From assembly GCA_028868855.1 (NCBI GenBank), contig JAGWTR010000002.1:124001-188000 (forward strand): a stretch of DNA of 64,000 bases. Reading direction: 5' to 3'. The position numbers and the translations under genes were made by a program. The notes beneath the pieces were generated by a model. That model was not told where the DNA came from and did not search any database. It was given only the letters and a program-made list of their open reading frames with translations. Source of the DNA: Burkholderiales bacterium. Its GTDB lineage: Bacteria; Pseudomonadota; Gammaproteobacteria; Burkholderiales; Burkholderiaceae_C. Numbering within the stretch: the stretch's first letter is position 1; each line of letters begins with the position of its first letter. Below are positions 9,314 through 18,545 of this stretch, one piece after another.

Positions 9314-10474
9314 TCAGGCGACGTGCCGCAGGCCTTGAACGATGTCGATTCGCGACATCTTCCAGGCAGGCCAGGCGGCGGCCACCAGTCCAACACACAG
9401 CGAGGCCAGAACCTGATAAATCAAGGTGTCATGCGACACTTGAAACGTCTTGAACAGCGACCCAGTTTGTTGAGCGAACGCGCTGGCGAAGGGGAAGGTC
9501 AGGGCAATGCCAAGGGCGCCGCCTATGGCTGCGATCATCAGGCTTTCGCCAAACAGGAGCTTGACGACGAAGGCTGGCGAAAAGCCCAGGGCCTTGAGGG
9601 TGGCGTATTCAGCCAGGCGCTCGCGCGCGGTCATCGTCATGGTGTTGGCCATCACGGCCATGATGATCAGGATCACGACGAAGCTCACGGCGCGGATCGC
9701 CAGCAGGATGGTCTGGCTCATCGAGACAAAACCCAACTGGAAGGCTTTTTCGGTTTCCGTTCGCGTCTCGGCTGCGGAGTTCTTGAACAGGGCGTCGATT
9801 TCGTGAGAGATCGATGCGGCACGGCCCGGGTCCTTGATGTTGACAATATAGACGCCGACCTGATTGGCGATGGTGGAGCTGACGTGCTTTCTCAGGCTTT
9901 CCGAGAGCAGCTTCCAGTGCATCAGCATCATGGTCTCGTCGGTCTTGGCGTCGTTGGCGGTGTAGATGCCTCGGATGGTGAAATTCCAGTTGCCGGGGTA
10001 GAGCGTGCCTCTGAGCGGAATGCTGTCGCCAATCTTCCAGCCATATCGTTCCGCCAATTTGCGCCCCACCACCGCGCCCTGGCGATCGGCAAGGAAGGCC
10101 TTCTTTTCGTCCTCGCTGAGGATGTATTCCGGGTACATCGCAAAGTAACTCGGCCCATCGACGGCAAAGCGCGCAAAGAAGTTGCGTCGGTCAATGTAGA
10201 TGCCACCAAACCAGTTGGCCCAGGTGACGCCGGAGACGCCTTCGACGCGTTTGATGCGCTCGGCGTAATACAGCGGCAGCGGGTAGCCCACCGAGATGGA
10301 GCTGCGGGTGATCATGCGCGTGTTCGAGGTGGCATCCACGCCGGCATACCAAGCGTCGACAATGGTGCGCAGCAAGCCAAATGCGCTGATCGCCACCACC
10401 AGCCCGACCATGGTCAGAATGGTGCGCAGGCGATGCCTAAAGGCATTCTTGAGCAATAACTTGAGAATGAACAT
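9314..10474 (-). CDS. ABC transporter permease, FtsX/MacB type (first of pair)
   Basis: 386 residues with the same architecture as its neighbour: an N-terminal helix after LLLKNAFRHRLRTIL, a large periplasmic domain, and C-terminal helices with ARERLAEYATLKALGF. The two differ in their periplasmic domains, which suggests a heterodimer rather than a recent duplication. It lies 16 bases after the ATPase gene. The known precedent is the MacAB/LolCDE superfamily, where paired permeases extract or push substrates at the inner-membrane surface. Confidence 0.88.
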   Translation of the reverse strand: MFILKLLLKNAFRHRLRTILTMVGLVVAISAFGLLRTIVDAWYAGVDATSNTRMITRSSISVGYPLPLYYAERIKRVEGVSGVTWANWFGGIYIDRRNFFARFAVDGPSYFAMYPEYILSEDEKKAFLADRQGAVVGRKLAERYGWKIGDSIPLRGTLYPGNWNFTIRGIYTANDAKTDETMMLMHWKLLSESLRKHVSSTIANQVGVYIVNIKDPGRAASISHEIDALFKNSAAETRTETEKAFQLGFVSMSQTILLAIRAVSFVVILIIMAVMANTMTMTARERLAEYATLKALGFSPAFVVKLLFGESLMIAAIGGALGIALTFPFASAFAQQTGSLFKTFQVSHDTLIYQVLASLCVGLVAAAWPAWKMSRIDIVQGLRHVA

Positions 10475-10490
10475 CTACGGCCAGATCCGG

Positions 10491-11198
10491 TCAGTGACCA
10501 TCTTTCACGTCATCGACCAGGACGCCTTTTTCCAGGTGGATCATCCGGCCCGCGCGTGATGCCGCTTTGGGGTCGTGGGTGACCATGACGATGGTCTTGC
10601 CCAGATCGCGGTGCAGCTCATCCATTAGCAGCAGGACTTCTTCGCCGGTGGCGCGGTCCAGGTCACCGGTGGGTTCGTCGGCCACGATCAAGGTGGGGTC
10701 GGTGACCAGGGCCCGCGCAATGGCGACACGCTGCTGCTGGCCGCCCGACAGTTCATTGGGGTAGTGGTCCATGCGGTCACTGAGCCGGACCATCTCCAGC
10801 GTGGCCTCGACATGGGCCTTGCGTTCGCGGCGGCTCAGATTCGTCAGCAACAAGGGCAGCTCGACGTTTTCAAAGGCCGTCAGTACCGGCATGAGGTTGT
10901 AGAACTGAAAAATGAAGCCGACATTGGCGGCACGCCAGTCCGCCAGCGCGCTTTCGTTGAGCGTGGCAATGTTCACGCCGTCGATTGCGATGGTGCCCGA
11001 GGTCGGTTGGTCGATGCCGGCGATCAGGTTGAGCAGCGTGCTTTTGCCCGATCCGCTGGGCCCCATCAGTGAGACAAACTCGGCACGCCGTACTTCAAGA
11101 TTGATGTCGGTGAGCACCTGGATGACCTGGTCACCGCGGCGGTATGTTTTGGTGAGGTGGTCAATGCGGATCAGCGCGTCCGCTACCGTTGCTTTCAT
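10491..11198 (-). CDS. ABC transporter ATP-binding protein (MacB/LolD type)
   Basis: 235 residues from the ATG at 11198. The Walker A motif GPSGSGKST (about 46-54), the signature [15 protein letters not shown], Walker [13 protein letters not shown] and the His switch VTHDP are all intact. LSGGQQQR followed by DEPTGDLD is typical of the LolD/MacB/FtsE subfamily that powers FtsX-type permeases. A TTG at 11216 overlaps the adaptor stop and is a less likely start. Translation is probably coupled to the adaptor gene. Confidence 0.92.
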   Translation of the reverse strand: MKATVADALIRIDHLTKTYRRGDQVIQVLTDINLEVRRAEFVSLMGPSGSGKSTLLNLIAGIDQPTSGTIAIDGVNIATLNESALADWRAANVGFIFQFYNLMPVLTAFENVELPLLLTNLSRRERKAHVEATLEMVRLSDRMDHYPNELSGGQQQRVAIARALVTDPTLIVADEPTGDLDRATGEEVLLLMDELHRDLGKTIVMVTHDPKAASRAGRMIHLEKGVLVDDVKDGH

Positions 11199-11212
11199 GG
11201 TGATTTCGCCGC

Positions 11213-12499
11213 TCAAGAAGTGGCGGTGCTGACATGCGAGCCGGCCTTCAGGCGAGCCGGCGGGTCCATCACCAATTTGTCTCCGGATTTGACGTTACCG
11301 GTGATTTCTCGCAAATCGCCCAGCTTGCGGCCAGGCTTGACGGTGACTTCCTCAACCACATCGTGGCCATCCACCGCCGTGATCTTGTAGACCAGGCTTT
11401 GGCTGTCGCGCGTGACGATGGCATTACCGGCCACCGCCAGCACGGCTTGCTGGTCGTCCGCGGTGATCGCGTGCGACAGGAAGCTGACCTTGGCGCTCAT
11501 CTCGGGCAGGATGCGCGGGTCAAGTTCATCAAAGCGGATTTTGGTCATGACTGTGGCCTTGGCGCGGTCCACCGTTGGCACGATGCCGGACACGTGACCG
11601 CGAAAGCGCATGGTGGGCAAGGCATCCAGCGTGATCTCGACGGGCTGGTTGGTCTGGGTCTTGGACAGATTGCCTTCGGACACGTCGGCCTCCACCTCCA
11701 GGGTGGTCATGTCGGCCATCGTGACCACAGCACCTTGCGAGCCGGCGGCGCTGGAGAAGGGGGTGATGATGTCGCCCACATTGGCGTTCTTGACCAGCAC
11801 CACACCATCAAACGGCGCGCGAATTTCGGTGTATTGCTGGTTGACCTTCTGCGCCTTGTACTGAGCCTGAGCCTGGGCCAGGCCGGCATCGGCACCGGCC
11901 GCAGCGGCAAATGCCGCCTTGTTCTTGGCCAGGGCCGCTTCGACCAGTTGAGGCGAGACAAAGCCTTGTGCTTCGAGGCCTCGGGTGCGAGCCAGTTCGG
12001 CGCGAGCGTTGATGAGTTGCACCTGGGCCTGCTTGATGTTGGCTTCGGCCTGGTGCACGGCTGCTTCGGCACCCAGCAAGGCGGCGTTGATGTCGCTGTC
12101 ATCGAGTCGGGCGATGAGCTCGTCTTTCTTGACGTGCGAGCCCTCGCGGACATTCAATTCGAGCAGTCGGCCCGAACCCTTGGACGCCACCGCTGCGCGG
12201 CGTTGGGCCACCACGTAGCCCGAGGCCGTCAATTGAACGTATTGCTGTGAGGCCGTGCTGAACACCACCGAGGTGGTCTTGACCTCTAGGGTGCGGGGAT
12301 AGAAATAATAAGCGCCCGTCCCGACAGCGACCCCAACGGCCAGGATCCAGGGCAGCACGCTTGACTTCTTTTTGACGGGGGCCTGGGCACCTCGATCAAT
12401 CTTGAGTTGAGACAAGGCCGAGGGAGCGGTTACATCATTCATGGCGGTACTGGAAAGAGGTGCCCAATTGTGCATGGAGGCACGGCCCTTATTGATCAT
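11213..12499 (-). CDS. Periplasmic adaptor subunit (HlyD/MacA-type membrane fusion protein)
   Basis: 428 residues with one membrane anchor at about 49-66 (SSVLPWILAVGVAVGTGAYY). A biotinyl-lipoyl-like half follows (GSGRLLELNVREGSHVKKDE), then a long coiled coil rich in A, Q and E (roughly residues 130-205) and the second lipoyl half with the beta barrel. It would link the ABC permease pair to an outer-membrane channel; no TolC-like gene is in the window. The ATG at 12499 is supported by GGAAGG seven bases upstream, although that site lies inside a hairpin. An ATG at 12442 is possible but has no ribosome site. Confidence 0.88.
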   Translation of the reverse strand: MINKGRASMHNWAPLSSTAMNDVTAPSALSQLKIDRGAQAPVKKKSSVLPWILAVGVAVGTGAYYFYPRTLEVKTTSVVFSTASQQYVQLTASGYVVAQRRAAVASKGSGRLLELNVREGSHVKKDELIARLDDSDINAALLGAEAAVHQAEANIKQAQVQLINARAELARTRGLEAQGFVSPQLVEAALAKNKAAFAAAAGADAGLAQAQAQYKAQKVNQQYTEIRAPFDGVVLVKNANVGDIITPFSSAAGSQGAVVTMADMTTLEVEADVSEGNLSKTQTNQPVEITLDALPTMRFRGHVSGIVPTVDRAKATVMTKIRFDELDPRILPEMSAKVSFLSHAITADDQQAVLAVAGNAIVTRDSQSLVYKITAVDGHDVVEEVTVKPGRKLGDLREITGNVKSGDKLVMDPPARLKAGSHVSTATS

Positions 12500-12507
12500 C
12501 GTTAGGC

Positions 12508-12528
12508 CTTCCCTTGAATAAAGGGAAG
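12508..12528 (-). promoter_or_regulatory. Hairpin covering the ribosome site of the adaptor gene
   Basis: On the coding strand CTTCCCTT and AAGGGAAG form a perfect 8-bp stem with a five-base loop. The right arm carries the AAGGGAAGG that serves as ribosome binding site for the ATG at 12499. There is no U-run, so it is not an intrinsic terminator. It could limit adaptor translation or act as an RNA processing site between the glycosyltransferase and exporter genes. Confidence 0.5.
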
Positions 12529-12568
12529 AGCGGGGTTTAACGGATGGACAGTGGAATTGGCTGGTGTA

Positions 12569-13897
12569 TTAGGCGGGTAGGAGCTTGCGCAACTCTTCGT
12601 CCAGCAGGCGTGCCGCTGTCACCGTGCCGCAGGTCTGGTTGATCTCGGTGCGCAGCTTGCGTGCGTTGTCGTGCAAGGTGGTGTCATTGATCAAACGCTC
12701 GAGCGTGCTCTCGAACGTGCGGCTTTGCAGCTTGGACGGCGGCACGGTGAGCGCGGCCCCCATGCGAACAATGCGGGCGGTGTTGTCGGGCTGGTCCATG
12801 CCGAAAGGAATCAGCAGCTGGGGAATGCCGGCCTTCATCGCCTGCGAGGTGATGCCACACCCGGCGGTGTTCACCACGGCTTTGCAGCGCGGAAAAAGTT
12901 CGCCCACCGAGGCCCACGCCACCGACATTTGTGTGGGGGGCAGTTGGCCCTGCAAGGCCTTGTCGCCCGCCAGAAAAATGGCGCGCACGCCCAGCTTCGA
13001 GCACAGTTTCGACCACCCCGGATAGAGGCGATCGGCGTGGAACCACAGCGAAGACCCCAGGCTGAACACGATGGGGGGATCGCCCTTGTCCAGAAACTCT
13101 TTCAAGTCGTCAGACAGCGGCGCCGCGTTGCCGTCGAAGAAGTTGAAGCCGGCGAAGTCGACGTGGCCGGGCAGGTCGGTCGGCATCGGGGTGCGCATCA
13201 TTTGCGGGACGAACAAGGCGATGCTGCCCAATGGCGAGATGGTGCCTTCGATCAGCGGATTGATCGCCTTGTCAAAAAGGCCATATTCCTTGGCCTTGAC
13301 GTCCAGCGGGCCAATGAAGGCGCGGCCGGAGTCGCGCATGATTTTGAACAGGCGCCGATACCGTTCTTCGCCGATCCAGCCGGGCAGCTTGCGCATCGAC
13401 AGGAAGTTGGTCATGACCGGAGGGTCCTGGGCCGACTGCAAACTCAGGGTGATGGCCTGCACGATCACCGATTTCCAGGGCATTTTTCGCTTGAACGCCA
13501 CCATGTGCGCCCAGGGCGTGGTGGGTGGGGCCACCAGCAAGTCCGCGCCTTCGCAGGCGGCGTCCAGTTCCGAGCAGATCTGATCCATGTAGGGATAGAT
13601 CATTTTCTCCATCATGAACTTGCCGCCCACGACCGGCTGGAAGACGCGCCGCAAGCGCTCGCCCTGATCCATGCCCAGGTCCTTGTCCAGCTGGCTGTGG
13701 TGCGGCGCGGCGGGCGCAAACTCGATGCCATGCTCACGCGCCAGCGGCTCGAAGTAGCTGGACGTGGCCAGGACAGGATGGTGGCCCAAGGCCTTCAAGG
13801 CCTTGCCCAGGCCGATGAACGGAACGATGTCGCCGTGCGTGCCAAAGGTGGTCAAAACAATGCGTTTTGACGCTGACGGGGAGTGGGAGTACTTCAT
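12569..13897 (-). CDS. GT1-family glycosyltransferase (UGT/sterol-glucosyltransferase or RhlB-like)
   Basis: 442 residues of the GT-B fold. The N-terminal acceptor domain begins KRIVLTTFGTHGDIVPFIGL, and the C-terminal donor domain has FSLGSSLWFHADRLYPGW and the UGT-like NTAGCG...QLLIPFGMDQPDN. Related enzymes glycosylate lipids (RhlB on hydroxyalkanoyl-alkanoates, sterol glucosyltransferases) or antibiotics. No signal peptide or membrane helix is evident, so it is cytoplasmic or peripheral. It heads the minus-strand operon that continues into the ABC exporter and the secreted hydrolase, 69 bases before the adaptor start. The sugar donor and acceptor are unknown. Confidence 0.85.
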   Translation of the reverse strand: MKYSHSPSASKRIVLTTFGTHGDIVPFIGLGKALKALGHHPVLATSSYFEPLAREHGIEFAPAAPHHSQLDKDLGMDQGERLRRVFQPVVGGKFMMEKMIYPYMDQICSELDAACEGADLLVAPPTTPWAHMVAFKRKMPWKSVIVQAITLSLQSAQDPPVMTNFLSMRKLPGWIGEERYRRLFKIMRDSGRAFIGPLDVKAKEYGLFDKAINPLIEGTISPLGSIALFVPQMMRTPMPTDLPGHVDFAGFNFFDGNAAPLSDDLKEFLDKGDPPIVFSLGSSLWFHADRLYPGWSKLCSKLGVRAIFLAGDKALQGQLPPTQMSVAWASVGELFPRCKAVVNTAGCGITSQAMKAGIPQLLIPFGMDQPDNTARIVRMGAALTVPPSKLQSRTFESTLERLINDTTLHDNARKLRTEINQTCGTVTAARLLDEELRKLLPA

Positions 13898-14370
13898 TTG
13901 CCGGGCATGTTAGCCCTGACTTGCTTTGGCACAAGCAGGGGACATCAGCTTGCCTTTATGGCTCGAAACGGTTAGCGCGGGACTTTCAGTGTGCCCGCAC
14001 GGCCATCGGTGATGGTTGCGCAGTGCCCACGCCATGGAGTTCAAAAACCACGCCGTTGGTTGCAGGGCGGCGAGGGTGGCGTTTCCTCGTTCCGCCCATG
14101 GCCGCGACTTTGAGGACGTCACACCGTTGCGCGGGGTCATTCGAGGTGGTGCGGGACACACTTTGTTGGTGCATGTGACGACTCGCCTATTGAGTGATGC
14201 GCAGCGCACCTGGAGCGAATGCCCAAAAATGGGCTGATGCCGCACGGCTGGGTGGCGTCGCGCCCGAAAGTTGTGCCGAGTTCGCTGGGGCCATCGAACA
14301 GGTTGGCACGCTCTGTGCATTGATTCCATCGACCGCTGTTTTCAAGGGAATCCCTGACGGGACAAAGTCG
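13898..14370. other. 473-base divergent intergenic region
   Basis: This lies between the starts of the glycosyltransferase (minus) and the ATP-grasp gene (plus) and should hold both promoters. I see no convincing -35/-10 pair, terminator hairpin or RNA gene. Open frames here lack ribosome sites and look non-coding. The plus-strand frame of the ATP-grasp gene is open back to 14194, but the family-like start is 14371. Confidence 0.6.
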
Positions 14371-15804
14371 ATGCGATTCTTTGACGAAATGCACATCAGC
14401 AGCACCGAGGTGCGCGATCACTACAAGGCTTACGACCGCTGGTTGGCCAAGCAGACCAGCGACTTGATGCGGTCGCGCGGCGAAGAAGCCGAGATGATTT
14501 TTCGGCGTGTGGGCATCACGTTCGCGGTGTATGGCGACAAAGATGAAACCGGTGCTGGCAATGAGCGGCTGATTCCTTTTGACCTGATCCCGCGCATCAT
14601 CCCCGCCAAGGAGTGGATCGAGTTGGAGGCGGGGCTGCGCCAACGCGTGAATGCGCTCAATCGCTTCCTGCACGACGTCTATCACGATCGGGAAATACTC
14701 AAAGCCGGCATCGTCCCGTCTGAGCCGGTGCTCAACAACGCGCAGTTTCGGCCCGAGATGATGGGTGTGACGGTGCCCGGCGATGTCTACTCGATCATCT
14801 CCGGCATTGACATCGTGCGCGCCGCCAACCCCGATGGCACCGGCACTTACTACGTGCTCGAAGACAACCTGCGTGTGCCCAGCGGTGTGAGTTACATGCT
14901 GGAAAACCGCAAGATGACGATGCGGCTGTTCCCTGATCTGTTTGCGCAGCATCGCATTGCGCCGGTGACGCGTTACCCCGACTTGCTGCTCGATACCTTG
15001 CGCGCCGTGGCGCCTCCATCGATCAACGATCCGACCGCCGTGGTGCTGACCCCGGGGATGCACAACTCGGCCTATTTCGAGCACGCTTTCCTGGCTCAGC
15101 AAATGGGCGTCGAGTTGCTTGAGGGAAAGGACCTGTTCGTCCAGGACGATTTCGTCTACATGCGCACCACGCGCGGTCCACAGCGAGTGGACGTCATTTA
15201 CCGTCGCGTCGACGACGATTACCTGGACCCGCAGGCATTCCGCAAGGACTCGACCCTGGGCTGTGCTGGCCTGCTGCGCGCCTATCGGGCGGGCAACGTC
15301 AGCCTGGCCAATGCCATCGGCACCGGCATTGCCGATGACAAGTCGATCTACCCCTATGTGCCCCGGATGATCGAGTTCTACCTCGGCGAAAAACCAATTC
15401 TGCAGAACGTGCCGACCTTTTTGGGTCGCGACAAGAATGACCTGAAGTACGTGCTGGACCACCTGCCCGAGTTGGTGGTCAAAGAAGTGCATGGCGCAGG
15501 CGGCTACGGCATGCTGATCGGTCCGGCGGCGACCAAGGCGGAAATTGAGGCCTTCAAGGCGCAGCTGCTGGCCCGGCCTGACAACTACATCGCCCAGCCG
15601 ACGCTGTCTTTGTCCACCTGCCCGACGTTCGTGGAGTCGGGCATCGCCCCTCGCCACATCGACTTGCGGCCGTTTGTGCTCTCGGGCAAGACGGTGCAGA
15701 TGGTGCCCGGTGGCCTGACCCGTGTGGCCTTGAAAGAAGGCTCGTTGGTGGTCAACAGCTCGCAAGGCGGTGGCACCAAGGACACCTGGGTGTTGGAAAA
15801 CTGA
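14371..15804 (+). CDS. Circularly permuted type 2 ATP-grasp protein
   Basis: 477 residues. The start at 14371 (MRFFDEMHI) is chosen because family members begin this way and GGGA lies just upstream. The protein shows segments typical of the DUF404/DUF407 circularly permuted ATP-grasp group: DVYSIISGIDIVRA, YYVLEDNLRVPSGVSYM, FVQDDFVYMRT, VVKEVHGAGGYGM and YIAQPTLSLSTCP. ATP-grasp enzymes join a carboxylate to an amine, and members of this group are predicted to make peptide or amide bonds on unknown substrates. The alpha-E gene follows 17 bases later, a pairing found widely in bacteria. The transglutaminase-like and Anbu-type genes that often accompany it are absent here. Confidence 0.9.
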   Translation: MRFFDEMHISSTEVRDHYKAYDRWLAKQTSDLMRSRGEEAEMIFRRVGITFAVYGDKDETGAGNERLIPFDLIPRIIPAKEWIELEAGLRQRVNALNRFLHDVYHDREILKAGIVPSEPVLNNAQFRPEMMGVTVPGDVYSIISGIDIVRAANPDGTGTYYVLEDNLRVPSGVSYMLENRKMTMRLFPDLFAQHRIAPVTRYPDLLLDTLRAVAPPSINDPTAVVLTPGMHNSAYFEHAFLAQQMGVELLEGKDLFVQDDFVYMRTTRGPQRVDVIYRRVDDDYLDPQAFRKDSTLGCAGLLRAYRAGNVSLANAIGTGIADDKSIYPYVPRMIEFYLGEKPILQNVPTFLGRDKNDLKYVLDHLPELVVKEVHGAGGYGMLIGPAATKAEIEAFKAQLLARPDNYIAQPTLSLSTCPTFVESGIAPRHIDLRPFVLSGKTVQMVPGGLTRVALKEGSLVVNSSQGGGTKDTWVLEN

Positions 15805-15821
15805 ACTGCACGGAGCCCCAT

Positions 15822-16778
15822 ATGCTGTCACGCACTGCTGACCACCTGTTCTGGATGGCTCGCTACATGGAGCGGGCAGAAAACACCGCACGCCTGCTGG
15901 ACGTCAACTATCAGACTTCGCTGCTGGCGCAGTCCAGCGATGCAGCGCTACAGGGCTGGACCGGCCTGCTGGGGATCTGCGAGTTGTCCGAGGCCTTTGC
16001 CAGCCGCTACGACACGATCAATGCGCGGGACGTGATGACCTTCATGGTCAGTGACCCTCGCAATGGCTCCAGCATCTTCAATTGCCTGCGCGCCGCGCGC
16101 GAGAACGCCCGAGCCGTGCGTGGCGTGCTGACCACAGAGGTGTGGGAAACCACCAATCAGACCTGGCTGGAGTTCAATCGCCTGCTGAGCGATGGCGCCT
16201 TGAAGAAGGACCCTGCCGAATTGTTTGAATGGGTCAAGTTCAGGTCGCACCTGTCACGTGGGGTGACGGTGGGCACCATGCTGCAAGACGAGTCATTGCA
16301 CTTCCAGCGCATCGGCACGTTTCTGGAGCGGGCCGACAACACTGCGCGCCTGCTGGATGTGAAGTTCCACGGGGTGGAGACCGAGTTCTTCGGGTCGGGC
16401 GCGGGCAATGAGACCAAGGAGGTCGACTTCTATCACTGGTCAGCCGTGTTGCGCAGCGTTTCGGCGTTCGAGGTCTACCGCAAGGTGTACCGCGACGTGA
16501 TCCGCCCGGAAAAAGTGGCCGAACTGTTGATGCTGCGCGCTGACATGCCGCGCTCCTTACTGGCCAGCATGAACGAGGTGGTGGCCAATCTGAATGCCGT
16601 GACCAATGAGCACAGTGGCAACACCTTGCGGCGCGCGGGTCGATTGCGGGCTGATCTGCAGTACGGCCGCATCGACGAGATCCTCGCCACTGGCTTGCAC
16701 GCCTACCTCACCCAGTTTCTGGACCGAGTGAGTGACCTGGGCTATGGTCTTAGCAAGGACTTTTTGATCCCGGTGTGA
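15822..16778 (+). CDS. Alpha-E domain protein (DUF403)
   Basis: 318 residues, mostly predicted helix. It begins LSRTADHLFWMARYMERAEN, the hallmark of the alpha-E family, with a second related repeat RIGTFLERADNTARLLDVK near residues 164-182. No catalytic motif is recognised. It is almost always encoded beside a circularly permuted ATP-grasp gene, as here, and is assumed to act with it, perhaps as substrate carrier or partner subunit. The function is unproven. Confidence 0.9.
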   Translation: MLSRTADHLFWMARYMERAENTARLLDVNYQTSLLAQSSDAALQGWTGLLGICELSEAFASRYDTINARDVMTFMVSDPRNGSSIFNCLRAARENARAVRGVLTTEVWETTNQTWLEFNRLLSDGALKKDPAELFEWVKFRSHLSRGVTVGTMLQDESLHFQRIGTFLERADNTARLLDVKFHGVETEFFGSGAGNETKEVDFYHWSAVLRSVSAFEVYRKVYRDVIRPEKVAELLMLRADMPRSLLASMNEVVANLNAVTNEHSGNTLRRAGRLRADLQYGRIDEILATGLHAYLTQFLDRVSDLGYGLSKDFLIPV

Positions 16779-16785
16779 GGAAGGC

Positions 16786-17067
16786 TCAGGCCGTGGGCGC
16801 AGTGGGGGGCACGTAGCCTTGCACCTGCTCGGCGCCACTGCCAAAGAAGAACTGCTCCATCTGGCGGGCCAGGTACTGGCGGGCGCGGGCATCGGCCAGG
16901 TTTAGGCGGTTTTCATTGACCAGCATGGTTTGGTGCTTGAGCCACATCTGCCAAGCTTCCTTGCTGACTTCGTTGTAGATGCGTTTGCCCAACTCGCCTG
17001 GGTAGGGGGCGAAGTCCAGGCCGTCGGCCTCTTTCTTTAGGTGGATGCATTGAACGGTGCGTGCCAT
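16786..17067 (-). CDS. yggX: Fe(2+)-trafficking / oxidative damage protection protein YggX
   Basis: 93 residues, matching the small YggX family (about 90). It starts [19 protein letters not shown] and keeps the conserved [11 protein letters not shown], the single Cys near position 7, and [15 protein letters not shown]. The family is linked to protection of iron-sulfur clusters and iron movement. The ATG at 17067 fits the family start; the frame upstream of it is not conserved. It lies 22 bases downstream of argA on the same strand, and its stop faces the alpha-E gene stop. Confidence 0.93.
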   Translation of the reverse strand: MARTVQCIHLKKEADGLDFAPYPGELGKRIYNEVSKEAWQMWLKHQTMLVNENRLNLADARARQYLARQMEQFFFGSGAEQVQGYVPPTAPTA

Positions 17068-17089
17068 GAAAATCAACTTCCGTGAAAAA

Positions 17090-18469
17090 TTACTTGAGGT
17101 GTTTGACCAGCACCTGCGAGCGCCGGTCAAGTTTGTAATGGCGTTTGCGCGCCTCGGGCAGCCATGAGGCATCGACCGGCGCAAACCCACGTTTGATGAA
17201 CCAGTGCATGGTACGCGTGGTTAATACAAACAGGGTGGACAGGCCCATTGCCTTGGCGCGCTGTTCAATGCGCTTGAGGATGCGCTCACCGTCGCCCTGG
17301 CTCTGCACCGTGGGTGACACCGTGAGGGCTGCCATTTCGGCGGTGCCTGCTTCCGGATAGGGGTATAGCGCGGCGCAGCCAAAAATCACACCGTCATGTT
17401 CGAGCACGGTGTACTGCTCGACATCGCGTTCGATCTCGGTGCGGTCGCGCTTGACCAGGGTGCCGTCCTTTTCAAACGGTTCGATCAACTGCAAGATACC
17501 GCCGACATCGACGTGTGTGGCCTCGCGCAGGCTTTCCAGCTTTTCGTCGACGATCATGGTGCCCAGGCCGTCATGCGTGAACACCTCCATCAGCAGCGCA
17601 CCATCGACCCGGAAGGGGATGATGTGCACCCGCTCCACGCCACCTTCGCTGGCCTTGACCGCGTGCTGCAGGTAGAAAGCGGTGTCGGTGGGTTGCAAGG
17701 GGTTGGGCAGCGTCGCGACCAGGCGCTTGGCATCCCGCAGGGCCAGTTCCTGGTCGATCTCACCGTCGTTGTTTTGCGTGGCTTCGAGCTCAGGTGCCTT
17801 GTCGGGCGCCTGAACCACGCTTTGCAGGATGCCGCGCACTTCGGTCACGAAGATCAGCTTGTCGGCCTGCAAGGCGATGGCGGCGCTGGTGGCCACATCT
17901 TCCATGCTCAGGTTGAAAGCCTCGCCAGTGTGCGAAAAACCAAACGGAGAGAGCATGACCATGGCACCTGTGTCGATGGCGCGGCGCACCGACATGGCGT
18001 CGATCTTGCGCACCAGGCCGGTGTGCATGAAATCCACACCATCAACGATGCCGACGGGACGCGCGGTCACAAAATTGCCCGAGATGACGCTGACCAAGGC
18101 CCCCGACATGGGCGTGTTGGGCAGCCCCAAAGAGAAGGCCGCTTCGATTTCATAGCGCAACTGGCCGGCCGCTTCCTGAGCGCAGTCCAGCGCCACCGAG
18201 TCGGTGATGCGCATGCCGTGACTGAACTTGGACGTCTGCCCCTTGGCCCGCAGCTGTTCTTCCAGCTGAGGCCGGAAACCATGGGCCAGCACGATCTTGA
18301 TCCCCATGGCATGCATGAGGGCCAGATCCTGCACAAAGCTCTCCAATTTTCCGGCGGCGATCAGTTCGCCGGACAGGCCAACGACAAAGGTCTTGCCTCG
18401 GTGAGCGTGGATGTGCGGCGCCACAGAGCGAAACCAAGGCACGAAGGTGTGGGGGAATACCAGGTCCAT
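17090..18469 (-). CDS. argA: Amino-acid N-acetyltransferase (N-acetylglutamate synthase)
   Basis: 459 residues. An N-terminal amino-acid-kinase-like domain ([48 protein letters not shown]) is joined to a C-terminal GNAT domain ([19 protein letters not shown]). This is the ArgA form that makes N-acetylglutamate, the first step of arginine synthesis; the kinase-like domain usually binds arginine for feedback inhibition. The start at 18469 (MDLVFPHTF) leaves a 77-base gap to the upstream acyl-CoA synthetase gene. The frame is open to 18565, but that would overlap the neighbour. yggX follows and may be co-transcribed. Confidence 0.92.
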   Translation of the reverse strand: MDLVFPHTFVPWFRSVAPHIHAHRGKTFVVGLSGELIAAGKLESFVQDLALMHAMGIKIVLAHGFRPQLEEQLRAKGQTSKFSHGMRITDSVALDCAQEAAGQLRYEIEAAFSLGLPNTPMSGALVSVISGNFVTARPVGIVDGVDFMHTGLVRKIDAMSVRRAIDTGAMVMLSPFGFSHTGEAFNLSMEDVATSAAIALQADKLIFVTEVRGILQSVVQAPDKAPELEATQNNDGEIDQELALRDAKRLVATLPNPLQPTDTAFYLQHAVKASEGGVERVHIIPFRVDGALLMEVFTHDGLGTMIVDEKLESLREATHVDVGGILQLIEPFEKDGTLVKRDRTEIERDVEQYTVLEHDGVIFGCAALYPYPEAGTAEMAALTVSPTVQSQGDGERILKRIEQRAKAMGLSTLFVLTTRTMHWFIKRGFAPVDASWLPEARKRHYKLDRRSQVLVKHLK

Positions 18470-18545
18470 TGACGCGTCGAGGCCAGCAAATGATGAACAG
18501 GGCTCAATGGTACGGGCTTTGCCCGGCTCGGATCGCCGATCCGAT

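Noticed and set aside
14137-15891. Long minus-strand open frame opposite the ATP-grasp gene
   Set aside because: Shadow of the plus-strand gene; His/Gln/Arg-rich composition typical of antisense frames.
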